Shown one piece after another: positions 1-7,640 of a DNA stretch of 64,000 nucleotides. The DNA is from Gp6-AA40 sp035711805 (GTDB taxonomy: Bacteria > Acidobacteriota > Vicinamibacteria > Vicinamibacterales > UBA2999). The stretch lies in assembly GCA_035711805.1 (NCBI GenBank), contig DASTBV010000049.1:1-64000 (forward strand), in the 5' to 3' direction. Position 1 is the stretch's first letter. Every line of letters begins with the position of its first letter. The notes beneath the pieces were generated by a model. That model ran no database searches and was not told where the DNA came from. It saw only the letters and a program-made list of their open reading frames with translations. The translations under genes were made by a program, and so were the position numbers.

Positions 1-216
1 AGACGAGCCGCCCCAATAGTCGTGCTCGGTGACTTCTCTGTTGGTGACGTTGCAGCGCGAGCCACCGCTGACCAGAATCTTGGCGCCGACGCGCCGGGCG
101 CCATCCAGGATTCGTACGCGCAGATGCGGTGCGGCCCGCGCGGCGAAGATTGCCGCCGCCACGCCCGCCGCTCCGGCGCCAACCACCACGAGATCGCTGC
201 GCGCGTGCGCGTCCAC
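1..216 (-). CDS. HI0933-family FAD-dependent flavoprotein, N-terminal part (continues off the window)
   Basis: Read on the minus strand from a GTG at 216, 72 codons run open to the window edge. Residues 10-22 carry a FAD-binding Rossmann motif (VVVGAGAAG), and residues 50-59 read SGGSRCNVTN, the signature of the HI0933/YhiN (BaiN-like) flavoproteins of unsettled substrate. The start lies 19 bases from the divergent permease start; an earlier in-frame GTG near 254 is possible but would overlap that gene. Only the dinucleotide-binding portion is visible, so the rest of the protein cannot be assessed. Confidence 0.85.
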   Translation of the reverse strand, partial: MDAHARSDLVVVGAGAAGVAAAIFAARAAPHLRVRILDGARRVGAKILVSGGSRCNVTNREVTEHDYWGGSS

Positions 217-235
217 ATCACGCACAATACCCGAG

Positions 236-1534
236 ATGGCAGTGACGGCCACCACCGAGCCGACCCAACCGTCCACTCTTCACGGCGACATCATCGGCGG
301 CATCACCACCTTCTTCACGATGGCCTACATCGTGGTGGTCAACCCGTCGATCCTCTCGACGCCGGGCACCGGCATGCCCTTCACCGGCGCAATGACCGCG
401 ACAGTACTCATCGCATGCAGCATGACGCTGCTGATGGGGCTCTATGCGCGGCTGCCGTTCAGCGTCGCACCCGGGATGGGGCTCAACGCGTTCTTCGCGT
501 TCACCATCGTGCTGCAGCAGCAGGTCCCCTGGCAGACTGCGCTCGGCATGGTGTTCTGGGCCGGCGTGCTGTTCCTGCTCGTGTCGGCGACACCGCTGCG
601 GGAGCGCATCGCGATGTCCCTCCCGCCCGGCTTGCGCGTCGCAGCCGCCGGCGGCATCGGACTGCTGCTCACGTTCATCGGGTTCCGCAACGCCGGCCTC
701 ATCGCCGCCGATCCGGCGACGCTCGTGCGCCTCGGCGTGCTCGATCATCGCGCGGCGTTCCTGCTGCTCGGCATTGTCGTCGCGGTGGTGCTCCTCCGCC
801 GTCACAACCCGTTTGCGTTCCTGGCGGCGATCTTCAGCACGACGGCGCTGGCATGGCTGCTCGGATTCGCGACGCCGCCGGCCGAACTGACCAGCCAGCC
901 TGACTTTTCGTCGGTCTTCCTCAAACTCGACGTCGTCGACGCCCTGCAGTGGACGCTGCTCCCCGCCATCGTCGCGATCCTGTTCACGGACCTCTTCGAT
1001 TCCCTGTCGACGTTCATCGGCGTCGCCAGCGCGGCAGGGCTCGCCGATCCGGACGGGCGGCCGCCCAACTTGCGGCGCGGCCTGATCGTTGACGCGTGGG
1101 CAACGCTCGGCGCCGGACTGGCGGGCACGTCCGCCGGGACGGCGTACGTGGAAAGCATCGCCGGCATTCGCGTCGGCGCGCGCACCGGGCGCGCGTCGGT
1201 GGTGACGGCGCTGTGCTTCATTCCGTGCCTGTTCATCGCGCCGCTGGCGGCCGCCGTGCCGCCATACGCGACCGCGGCAGTGCTCGTCCTCGTGGGCCTC
1301 TCGATGTTTCAAACGGTGGGAAGTCTCGATTTCCGCACCGTCGAGGATTCGCTGCCCGCCTTCATGACCATCGTGCTCATCCCGCTGACACTCTCGATTA
1401 CCCAGGGCATTTTGTGGGGCTTCATCCTGCACGCGATGCTGTTCGCCGTGGCCGGCCGGCGCCGGGAGATCAGTCCGGCGTTGTGGATCCTTGCCCTCCT
1501 CTCGGTCGGCCTGCTCATTCTGGAGAGTCGGTGA
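236..1534 (+). CDS. NCS2/AzgA-like purine (adenine/guanine/hypoxanthine) permease
   Basis: 432-residue inner-membrane permease, the usual length for AzgA-type NCS2 transporters, which import purine bases with protons. The N-terminal stretch FFTMAYIVVVNPSIL and the motif FTDLFDSLSTFIGVA (about residues 249-263) are typical of the AzgA branch, and at least ten hydrophobic segments follow in order. I chose ATG 236 because the reading frame upstream to position 29 is Arg/Ala-rich, unlike a permease N-terminus, and overlaps the divergent flavoprotein. Its stop overlaps the ATG of the next small gene by one base, so the two are probably co-translated. Which purine is carried cannot be told from sequence. 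Confidence 0.92.
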   Translation: MAVTATTEPTQPSTLHGDIIGGITTFFTMAYIVVVNPSILSTPGTGMPFTGAMTATVLIACSMTLLMGLYARLPFSVAPGMGLNAFFAFTIVLQQQVPWQTALGMVFWAGVLFLLVSATPLRERIAMSLPPGLRVAAAGGIGLLLTFIGFRNAGLIAADPATLVRLGVLDHRAAFLLLGIVVAVVLLRRHNPFAFLAAIFSTTALAWLLGFATPPAELTSQPDFSSVFLKLDVVDALQWTLLPAIVAILFTDLFDSLSTFIGVASAAGLADPDGRPPNLRRGLIVDAWATLGAGLAGTSAGTAYVESIAGIRVGARTGRASVVTALCFIPCLFIAPLAAAVPPYATAAVLVLVGLSMFQTVGSLDFRTVEDSLPAFMTIVLIPLTLSITQGILWGFILHAMLFAVAGRRREISPALWILALLSVGLLILESR

Positions 1535-1761
1535 TGATGGACGTCAGCGGGAACGACCCGGCGGTTCTGTGGCGGATGACGCGCGGCCGATCGACCGCCC
1601 ACGCGACGATATTTCCCGGACCAGCCGCAACGACCGTCACCTGGTACTTCGACGGCATCATGGACCGCGCCGAGAACTACGACACGATGGACCTCGCGCT
1701 GGCGCGCGCCGAGGAGATTCGCGGAATCCTGCTCAGAGACGGGTGGAAAGAGATCTCGTAG
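1534..1761 (+). CDS. Small hypothetical protein, coupled to the purine permease
   Basis: 75 residues starting at ATG 1534 (a second ATG follows directly), overlapping the permease stop by one base. No signal peptide or membrane segment is visible. The middle contains TVTWYFDGIMDRAENYDTMDLALARAEEIRGIL, here described only as an amphipathic helix-rich segment at residues 31-66; it ends in a basic, Trp-containing tail. I do not recognise the family. The tight coupling and sensible composition support a real gene. Confidence 0.6.
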   Translation: MMDVSGNDPAVLWRMTRGRSTAHATIFPGPAATTVTWYFDGIMDRAENYDTMDLALARAEEIRGILLRDGWKEIS

Positions 1762-1771
1762 TTCACCCTTC

Positions 1772-1922
1772 CATGTTCCCGCTTCCCGGTTCGTGTTCAC
1801 GTTCGGTTCAAACTTCTGCTTCGCGTTCTTTGTTCGGTTCTCCGAAGGGGAACCGCGAACCCGGAATCCAGCACCGAACAACGAATACGAACCGGGAAGG
1901 AGGAACCTGGAACAGGGAACGG
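1772..1922. repeat. Intergenic short-oligomer inverted repeat (TTCCCG/TTCGTG type)
   Basis: The gap between the small gene and ispG is made of roughly 7-base units such as GCTTCCCG, GTTCGTG and GTTCACG on the left. Their imperfect reverse complement lies on the right, ending in GAACCGGGAAGGAGGAAC. The two arms could fold into a long hairpin. No coding potential is seen. Confidence 0.7.
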
Positions 1923-1934
1923 CCGTTCGGCTGC

Positions 1935-1940
1935 TATTCT
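1935..1940 (+). promoter_or_regulatory. -10-like TATTCT seven bases ahead of ispG start (leaderless candidate)
   Basis: TATTCT at 1935-1940 is followed by seven bases and then the GTG start at 1948. No Shine-Dalgarno lies between them. The spacing predicts transcription starting at or next to the start codon. Confidence 0.45.
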
Positions 1941-1947
1941 TAGTTCA

Positions 1948-3177
1948 GTGTCTTCAGTAGCCCGCCTGCACAAGACCGTCGGCGTCCGTGTCGGCAACGT
2001 CCAGGTCGGCGGCGGCGCGCCGGTGGTCGTTCAGTCGATGACCATGACGGATACGGCGGACGCGAGGTCCACGGCCACCCAGTGCATTGAGCTGGCCGAG
2101 GCCGGGTCGGAAATGGTGCGCGTCACCGTCAATCTCCCCGAGGCGGCGGCCGCCGTTCCGGAGATCAAGAAGCGGATGCTCGACGCAGGCTGCACCGCCC
2201 CGCTCATCGGCGACTTCCATTACAACGGCCACCTGCTGCTGACACGCTTCCCCGACTGCGCCGCCGCGCTCGACAAGTACCGGATCAATCCCGGAAACGT
2301 CGGCACCGGCCGCCGCCGCGACGAGCAGTTCGCGACGATTTGCAAGGTGGCCATCGATCGCGGCAAGCCGGTTCGCATCGGCGTGAACGGCGGCTCGCTC
2401 AACCAGGACCTTGTCGTCGCCAAGATGCAGGAGAACACCGCCAGGAATCTCGGCCGCACTTCCGAAGAGATCCTGAACGAGTGCATGGTGATATCTGCCG
2501 TCGAGTCCACGGAGCTGGCTCTCGAGACCGGACTGCGGAAGGACCAGATCATCATTTCGTGCAAGGTCTCGCGTCCGCGCGACCTGATCGCCATCTATCG
2601 CGACCTTGCCCGCAAGTCGGACCAGCCGCTGCACCTCGGGCTGACCGAAGCCGGCATGGGAACAAAAGGACTGATCTGGTCGGCGTCGGCAATGGGCATT
2701 CTCCTGAACGAGGGCATCGGCGACACGATCCGCGTTTCGCTGACGCCACGGCCCGGCGGTGATCGCCGCGAAGAGGTCTATGCCGCGTGCGAGCTGCTGC
2801 AGGCGCTGGGGATTCGCTCGTTCGCGCCCAGCGTGACCGCGTGTCCGGGCTGCGGGCGCACGACGAGCACGACGTTTCAGGAGCTGGCCGAGAGAACACA
2901 GGACTACATCCGCGAGCAGATGCCGCGGTGGAAGACCACTTACGAAGGCGTCGAGACGCTGACGCTGGCGGTGATGGGCTGTGTGGTCAACGGACCTGGT
3001 GAATCGAAGGCGGCAAACATCGGCATCAGCCTGCCCGGCACCGGCGAAGCGCCGAACTGTCCGGTCTATATCGATGGCGAGCACTTCACCACGCTGCGCG
3101 GAACCTACGACGAACTCGCAGAAGGCTTCCGCGCGCTCGTGGACAACTACGTCGCTACGCGCTACGCGAAGCGCTAA
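1948..3177 (+). CDS. ispG: 4-hydroxy-3-methylbut-2-enyl diphosphate synthase (MEP pathway)
   Basis: 409 residues. IspG (GcpE) reductively opens the cyclic diphosphate MEcPP to HMBPP, the penultimate step of the MEP isoprenoid pathway, in the cytoplasm using a 4Fe-4S cluster. The N-terminal TIM-barrel part has PVVVQSMTMTDTAD, DFHYNGH and RINPGNVG; the cluster-binding C-terminal part has CPGCGRTT and MGCVVNGPGE, giving the expected three cysteines. The length fits the short two-domain bacterial form. GTG 1948 begins the recognised N-terminus. The stop overlaps the stop of the convergent topoisomerase gene by four bases. Confidence 0.97.
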   Translation: MSSVARLHKTVGVRVGNVQVGGGAPVVVQSMTMTDTADARSTATQCIELAEAGSEMVRVTVNLPEAAAAVPEIKKRMLDAGCTAPLIGDFHYNGHLLLTRFPDCAAALDKYRINPGNVGTGRRRDEQFATICKVAIDRGKPVRIGVNGGSLNQDLVVAKMQENTARNLGRTSEEILNECMVISAVESTELALETGLRKDQIIISCKVSRPRDLIAIYRDLARKSDQPLHLGLTEAGMGTKGLIWSASAMGILLNEGIGDTIRVSLTPRPGGDRREEVYAACELLQALGIRSFAPSVTACPGCGRTTSTTFQELAERTQDYIREQMPRWKTTYEGVETLTLAVMGCVVNGPGESKAANIGISLPGTGEAPNCPVYIDGEHFTTLRGTYDELAEGFRALVDNYVATRYAKR

Positions 3178-4232
3178 GCCGCTTTTTTCTTGGGCTGTTT
3201 CGCCAGCCGATCCAGCACGGCCAGCAGTGAGCATTCGTCGGGCGTGAGGCCGCGACGGACGCGCGCCGGACGTGAGATGTCTCCGATGGCTCCCTCGGCG
3301 AGCGCGTCGATGACTGCCGGGTGGATGTACGACTTCCGGCACACGGCACGCGTGTTCCCAAGTATCCCCGCGACCGCGTCAACCGCCTGCAGGACGCGTT
3401 TCGACGCGGGCGTGTCCACCGCGTCGATGTGACGAAACGCGGCACACAGCAGCACCGTCCCGGCCCACGTGCGAAAGTCCTTCGCGGTGAAATCCTCCCC
3501 GCAGATCTCCCGAAGGTAGTCGTTCACGTCGCCGGACCCGATGTTGCAGCGGCGGCCCGCGTTATCGACGTACTGGAATAGTTCCTGGCCCGGAAGATCG
3601 CGGCAGCCCTTGACGATGCGCGCAAGCCGCCGATTGGTCACGCGGACGGAGTGGCGGAGGCCGCTCTTGCCGCGAAACTTGAACTTGAGCACCGGCCCGC
3701 GGATCGTCACATGGCTGTCGCGGAGCGTCGTCAGTCCGAACGACTTGTTTGCCTTGGCGTATTCCTCGTTGCCGACGCGCATCAGGCTCTTCTCGAGCAG
3801 TTGCACGACCGCGGCAAGCACCTTCTCGCGCGGCAATCCTGCACGGGCGAGATCGGCGGCCGTGCGCGCGCGAATCTTCGGCAGGGCGGCCGCAAACGCC
3901 GGCATCCGTTCGAATTTCGTCTCGTCCCGCGTCTCCCGCCACGCGGGGTGATACCGATACTGTTTCCGGCCGCGCGCATCGCGTCCGGTTGCCTGCAGGT
4001 GTCCTCGAGGATCCGGACAAATCCAGACGTCCGTCCACGCAGGCGGCACTGCGAGGCTGGCGAACCGTTTCAACTCCACACGCTGCCGGATCAGCCGTCC
4101 ATCCGGCCGGTAGTAGCGGAAGCCGAGCGACGACATTTTCCGACGGATGCCCGGGCGGTCATCCCTGACATAACGCAATCCCGCAGACCGCGCCGATTTC
4201 TCTGGCGTGGCAATCGTGCCTCTCGTCCCCAT
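3174..4232 (-). CDS. Type IB DNA topoisomerase (poxvirus-like)
   Basis: 352 residues from ATG 4232; the frame is open further upstream but that sequence lies inside the neighbouring ndh gene and is not protein-like. Bacterial TopIB relaxes supercoils through a 3'-phosphotyrosine intermediate without ATP. Recognisable pieces in order are SLGFRYYRPDG, the KRFASLAVPPAWTDVWICPDP block, ATGRDARGRKQYRYHP, the KFKFRGKSG core, DFRTWAGT, and the C-terminal SYIHP containing the likely catalytic Tyr. It ends in a Lys-rich tail. It lies 88 bases after ndh on the same strand and converges on ispG. Confidence 0.93.
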   Translation of the reverse strand: MGTRGTIATPEKSARSAGLRYVRDDRPGIRRKMSSLGFRYYRPDGRLIRQRVELKRFASLAVPPAWTDVWICPDPRGHLQATGRDARGRKQYRYHPAWRETRDETKFERMPAFAAALPKIRARTAADLARAGLPREKVLAAVVQLLEKSLMRVGNEEYAKANKSFGLTTLRDSHVTIRGPVLKFKFRGKSGLRHSVRVTNRRLARIVKGCRDLPGQELFQYVDNAGRRCNIGSGDVNDYLREICGEDFTAKDFRTWAGTVLLCAAFRHIDAVDTPASKRVLQAVDAVAGILGNTRAVCRKSYIHPAVIDALAEGAIGDISRPARVRRGLTPDECSLLAVLDRLAKQPKKKAA

Positions 4233-4320
4233 CCTGGCCGATGGATGAGCAAAAATGCGGCCCGCTTCTGTTTCCGCCGGTCGGCGCGCAATGCCGTAAC
4301 GGCACCGCTGAAGGGTGCCA

Positions 4321-5562
4321 TTAGCGGTTCGTGATGAGCCGGACGCTGCGCTGGAAGGTCGCATACGCCAGCCCCCATTGCAGCATGACCACCAGACGGT
4401 TCCGGAATCCGATGAGCTTGAAGATGTGCAGGAAGAGCCACACGAGCCAGGCAATTGGCCCGGCAAAGTGCAGCCTCCCGATATCCGCGATCGCGGATCC
4501 GCGTCCAATGATCGCCATGTTGCCAAGGTCGCGGTAGACGAACGGCAGGGGTGATTGCCCACGCTGGCGGCGCAGAATGTCGCGTGCCGCGTGCGCCGCC
4601 TGCTGCATGGCGACCTGGGCCACACCCGGCAGGATCGTGCCGCTCGGCTCGACAAAAGCTGCGGCGTCGCCGACGACGAAAACCTCGGGATGACCGGGAA
4701 TCGACAGGTCCGGCCGCACGAGCACCCGCCCGGCGCGATCGAGCGGCGCGCCGAGCGTCCGCACAAGGGGCGACGCCGCCACGCCGGCAGCCCAGAGCAC
4801 CGTGGCAGCAGCGAGCCGTTCCGACCCCAGCCACACACCGTGCGCGTCGACGTTCGTCACGGCGGCGTTCTCCCGCACCTCCACGCGAAGGCGCCGCAAC
4901 GCGTCGCGCGCGGCGCCGCGCAGCTTTTCCGGGAACGTCGCCAGAATCGTCGGCCCGGCCTCGACGAGGACGATCCGCGCCGCGCTGGTATCGATCGATC
5001 GGAATTCATCGCGCAGCGTCTGCCGGGCGATCTCCGCCAGCGTCCCGGCGAGCTCGACACCGGTGGGCCCGCCGCCAACCAGCACGAACGTCAGCAGTTC
5101 ACGCTGCCGGGCCGGATCCGTTTCACGTTCCGCCCGCTCGAATGCCAGCAACAGGCGGCGACGGATCTCGAGCGCGTCTTCGAGCGTCTTCAGACCCGGC
5201 GCGTGCGGTTCCCATTCCGGATGCCCGAAGTAGGTATGGCTCGCGCCGGTCGCAACAATGAGGAAGTCGTAGCCGATGCGGTCGCCGTCGGAGAGTTCCA
5301 CGGCGCGCGACTCCACGTCGATACGCGCGGCCTCGCCGAGGAGGACGCGGATGTTTCGGGCGTGCCGAAGCACCCAGCGGATGGGCGCGGCGATGTCGCC
5401 GGGTGAAAGCGTCGCCGTGGCCACTTGATAGAGAAGCGGCTGGAAGACATGATGGTTCCGCCGGTCGAGCAGCGTGACCCGGCAGTTCGATTTTCGGAGT
5501 ACTCGGCACGCCGACAGCCCGGCGAAGCCACCTCCGATGACAACCACGTGCGGCTCAGACAT
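4321..5562 (-). CDS. ndh: Type II NADH dehydrogenase (NADH:quinone oxidoreductase)
   Basis: 413 residues. NDH-2 enzymes pass electrons from NADH through FAD to membrane quinone without pumping protons. The N-terminus has the FAD-binding GGGFAGLSA motif at residues 11-19, then NHHVFQPLLYQVAT, typical of the family; a second Rossmann motif VLVGGGPTGVELAG binds NADH; VFVVGDAA closes the FAD site. The C-terminal segment GPIAWLVWLFLHIFKLIGFRN is the membrane-anchoring region. The gene is divergent from the molybdopterin oxidoreductase, with only 20 bases between the starts. Confidence 0.95.
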   Translation of the reverse strand: MSEPHVVVIGGGFAGLSACRVLRKSNCRVTLLDRRNHHVFQPLLYQVATATLSPGDIAAPIRWVLRHARNIRVLLGEAARIDVESRAVELSDGDRIGYDFLIVATGASHTYFGHPEWEPHAPGLKTLEDALEIRRRLLLAFERAERETDPARQRELLTFVLVGGGPTGVELAGTLAEIARQTLRDEFRSIDTSAARIVLVEAGPTILATFPEKLRGAARDALRRLRVEVRENAAVTNVDAHGVWLGSERLAAATVLWAAGVAASPLVRTLGAPLDRAGRVLVRPDLSIPGHPEVFVVGDAAAFVEPSGTILPGVAQVAMQQAAHAARDILRRQRGQSPLPFVYRDLGNMAIIGRGSAIADIGRLHFAGPIAWLVWLFLHIFKLIGFRNRLVVMLQWGLAYATFQRSVRLITNR

Positions 5563-5582
5563 GTGCCACTATTAATTACCCC
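5563..5582. promoter_or_regulatory. Overlapping divergent -10 elements for ndh and the oxidoreductase
   Basis: The 20-base gap holds TATTAA at 5570-5575, seven bases before ATG 5583. On the opposite strand TTAATA sits at about the same distance from the ndh ATG at 5562. The core TTAATT/AATTAA is nearly palindromic, so one AT-rich patch in a GC-rich context may serve both genes. No Shine-Dalgarno fits for either. Confidence 0.45.
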
Positions 5583-7604
5583 ATGAAGGCCAGCACGTTC
5601 GCCACGGAGCACGCCGTCTCGACCGTCTGCCCGCTGGATTGTCCGGATTCGTGCAGCCTCGACGTGCGCATCCAGGACGGAAAGATCACGTCGATCGACG
5701 GGTCCTCGCTCAATCCGGTGACCGACGGCTACATCTGCGCCAAGGTTCGCAGGTTTCCTGAACGCGTGTATGGCCCCGATCGCCTGCTGTATCCAGCCGT
5801 CCGCAAAGGGCCGAAAGGACTCGCCTCGTTCCAGCGGACGACGTGGGACGACGCGATGGCGCTCATCGCGGAGCGCCTCCACGATGCACGCGACCGCTGG
5901 GGCGGTGAATCGATCCTTCCGTACTCCTACGGCGGGTCGAACGGGCTGCTGACGCAGGACACCAGCGACGCGACGCTCTTCCGGCGGCTGGGCGCCTCGC
6001 GGCTGGCGCGGACCGTCTGCGCCGCCGCCACCGGCGCGGCCAACGCCGCCATGTACGGGAAGATGGCGTCGGTTACCTACCTCGACTTCCGCGACGCGCG
6101 CCTCATCGTCGTCTGGGGCTGCAATCCATCGGCGTCCGGCATCCACCTCGTGCCGCACATCCGCGAAGCGCAGCGGTGCGGCGCGAAGCTGATCGTGGTC
6201 GACCCGCGAACGACACAGCTCGCGCGGCATGCCGATATCCATCTCGCCATCCGTCCCGGTACCGACCTGCCGGTGGCACTCGCGATCCATCGCCATCTGT
6301 TCGAAACCGGCAGAGCGGATGCACAGTTCCTGGCGGCGTACACGCGCGGCGCGGACCGGCTGCGCGCGAAGGCACGCGAGTGGACGTTCGACCACGCGGC
6401 CGAGGAAGCCGGTGTGACCGCGACCGAGCTCGCGGCGGCCGCTGAGCTCTATGCCACCACGAGTCCGGCGGTCATTCGCTGTGGCTGGGGCCAGGAGCGT
6501 AATCGGAACGGCGGCAATGCCACCCTCGCGATTCTCGCGCTCCCGGCCGTGGGCGGAAAGTTCGGCGTCCGCGGCGGCGGCTACGCCATGAGCAATACAT
6601 CGGCGTGGGGAATCACGCGCAACTGGGTACCCGCCGAAGAACCCCGCACGCGCATCGTCAACATGAACCAGCTGGGACGGGCGCTGACGGAATACGACGA
6701 TCCGCCAGTCAAGATGCTGTTCGTCTACAACTCGAACGCGGCCGTCACGTCGCCCGACCAGGCGCGCGTGCTGAGCGGGCTGGAGCGGGAGGACCTCTTC
6801 ACCGTGGTCTTCGACCAGGTGATGACGGATACGGCGCGGTACGCCGACGTCGTGCTGCCGGCCACAACGTTCCTCGAGGGCTACGATCTTGCTCGCGGCT
6901 ACGGGCCGATCAGCCTCCGCCTCGGGCAACCGGTGATCGAACGCGTCGCCGAATCGCGCCCGAACGCGGACGTCTTCAGCGAACTGCTCGAGCGGCTCGA
7001 CATGATCAAGCCCGGTGAGCCCTCCGGCGAGCTGGAGGAGATGCTCGACGTCATCGCCCACATGCCGCCGGCGATCGGCGAGGACCTGCGGGAAATCGGC
7101 GCCGCCACGCCACCGTTCGGCGGCCGGCCGATTCAGTTCGGCGACGTCTGGCCGTTGACGCACGACGGCAAGGCCGACTTGTACCCGGAGGCGCTCGAGG
7201 CCGAAGCGCCAGCCGGCCTTTACGGCTACCAGCGCGATCCGGCGGCGGCGGAGTTTCCGCTCGCGCTGATCTCGCCGGCGAGTGAGCGGACGATCACGTC
7301 GACGCTCTCGGAGCTGCCGCGGCCCGAAGTGCGTCTGCTGATGCATCCCGATGATGCCGCAGCACGCGGACTGACCGATGGAGCGGCTATTCGCGTGTTC
7401 AACGAGCTGGGCGAGGTTCGCTGCAACCTGCAGGTCGGCCCGTGGATCCGCACGGGGACCGTGATGCTCCCGAAAGGGCTGTGGCGCAAGCACACGGCCA
7501 ACGGCTACACGGCAAACGTCCTCGCGCCCGATACGCTCACCGATCTCGGCGGCGGCGCGTGCTTCAACGACGCGCGGGTCCAGGTCGAGCTCGCACCGTC
7601 GTAG
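5583..7604 (+). CDS. Molybdopterin-dependent oxidoreductase with N-terminal 4Fe-4S cluster
   Basis: 673 residues, the DMSO-reductase superfamily that binds bis-MGD molybdenum cofactor. A CxxxCxxxC...C cluster is formed by Cys16, Cys20, Cys24 and Cys52 (CPLDCPDSC and ICAKV). The central domains contain GCNPSASGIH and VVDPRTTQLA, and the C-terminal molydopterin-dinucleotide-binding domain has LMHPDDAAARGL and LPKGLWRKHTANGYTANVLAPDTLTDLGG (residues ~625-655). No Tat or Sec signal is visible, so it is probably cytoplasmic. The substrate is unknown. Its 3' end is duplicated as a remnant at 10153-10395. No dedicated small subunit is adjacent. Confidence 0.92.
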   Translation: MKASTFATEHAVSTVCPLDCPDSCSLDVRIQDGKITSIDGSSLNPVTDGYICAKVRRFPERVYGPDRLLYPAVRKGPKGLASFQRTTWDDAMALIAERLHDARDRWGGESILPYSYGGSNGLLTQDTSDATLFRRLGASRLARTVCAAATGAANAAMYGKMASVTYLDFRDARLIVVWGCNPSASGIHLVPHIREAQRCGAKLIVVDPRTTQLARHADIHLAIRPGTDLPVALAIHRHLFETGRADAQFLAAYTRGADRLRAKAREWTFDHAAEEAGVTATELAAAAELYATTSPAVIRCGWGQERNRNGGNATLAILALPAVGGKFGVRGGGYAMSNTSAWGITRNWVPAEEPRTRIVNMNQLGRALTEYDDPPVKMLFVYNSNAAVTSPDQARVLSGLEREDLFTVVFDQVMTDTARYADVVLPATTFLEGYDLARGYGPISLRLGQPVIERVAESRPNADVFSELLERLDMIKPGEPSGELEEMLDVIAHMPPAIGEDLREIGAATPPFGGRPIQFGDVWPLTHDGKADLYPEALEAEAPAGLYGYQRDPAAAEFPLALISPASERTITSTLSELPRPEVRLLMHPDDAAARGLTDGAAIRVFNELGEVRCNLQVGPWIRTGTVMLPKGLWRKHTANGYTANVLAPDTLTDLGGGACFNDARVQVELAPS

Positions 7605-7605
7605 T

Positions 7606-7623
7606 GTCCGCGTTCAGGCGGAC
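7606..7623. repeat. GC-rich palindromic repeat (GTCCGC..GCGGAC)
   Basis: GTCCGCGTTCAGGCGGAC lies directly behind the oxidoreductase stop. It is one of three near-identical palindromes in the window (also 32462-32479 and 41276-41293), each between gene ends. Its place between converging genes suggests a bidirectional terminator or a REP-like element. Confidence 0.65.
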
Positions 7624-7640
7624 CTGGCCCACCTTCAGCT

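Noticed and set aside
218..1432. Long open frame on the minus strand antisense to the purine permease
   Set aside because: Arg/His/Gln-rich composition without domains; it is a shadow caused by high GC in the permease gene.
5190..7493. 767-codon open frame antisense to the molybdopterin oxidoreductase
   Set aside because: Low-complexity composition and no recognisable domain; the plus-strand gene has clear cofactor motifs throughout.
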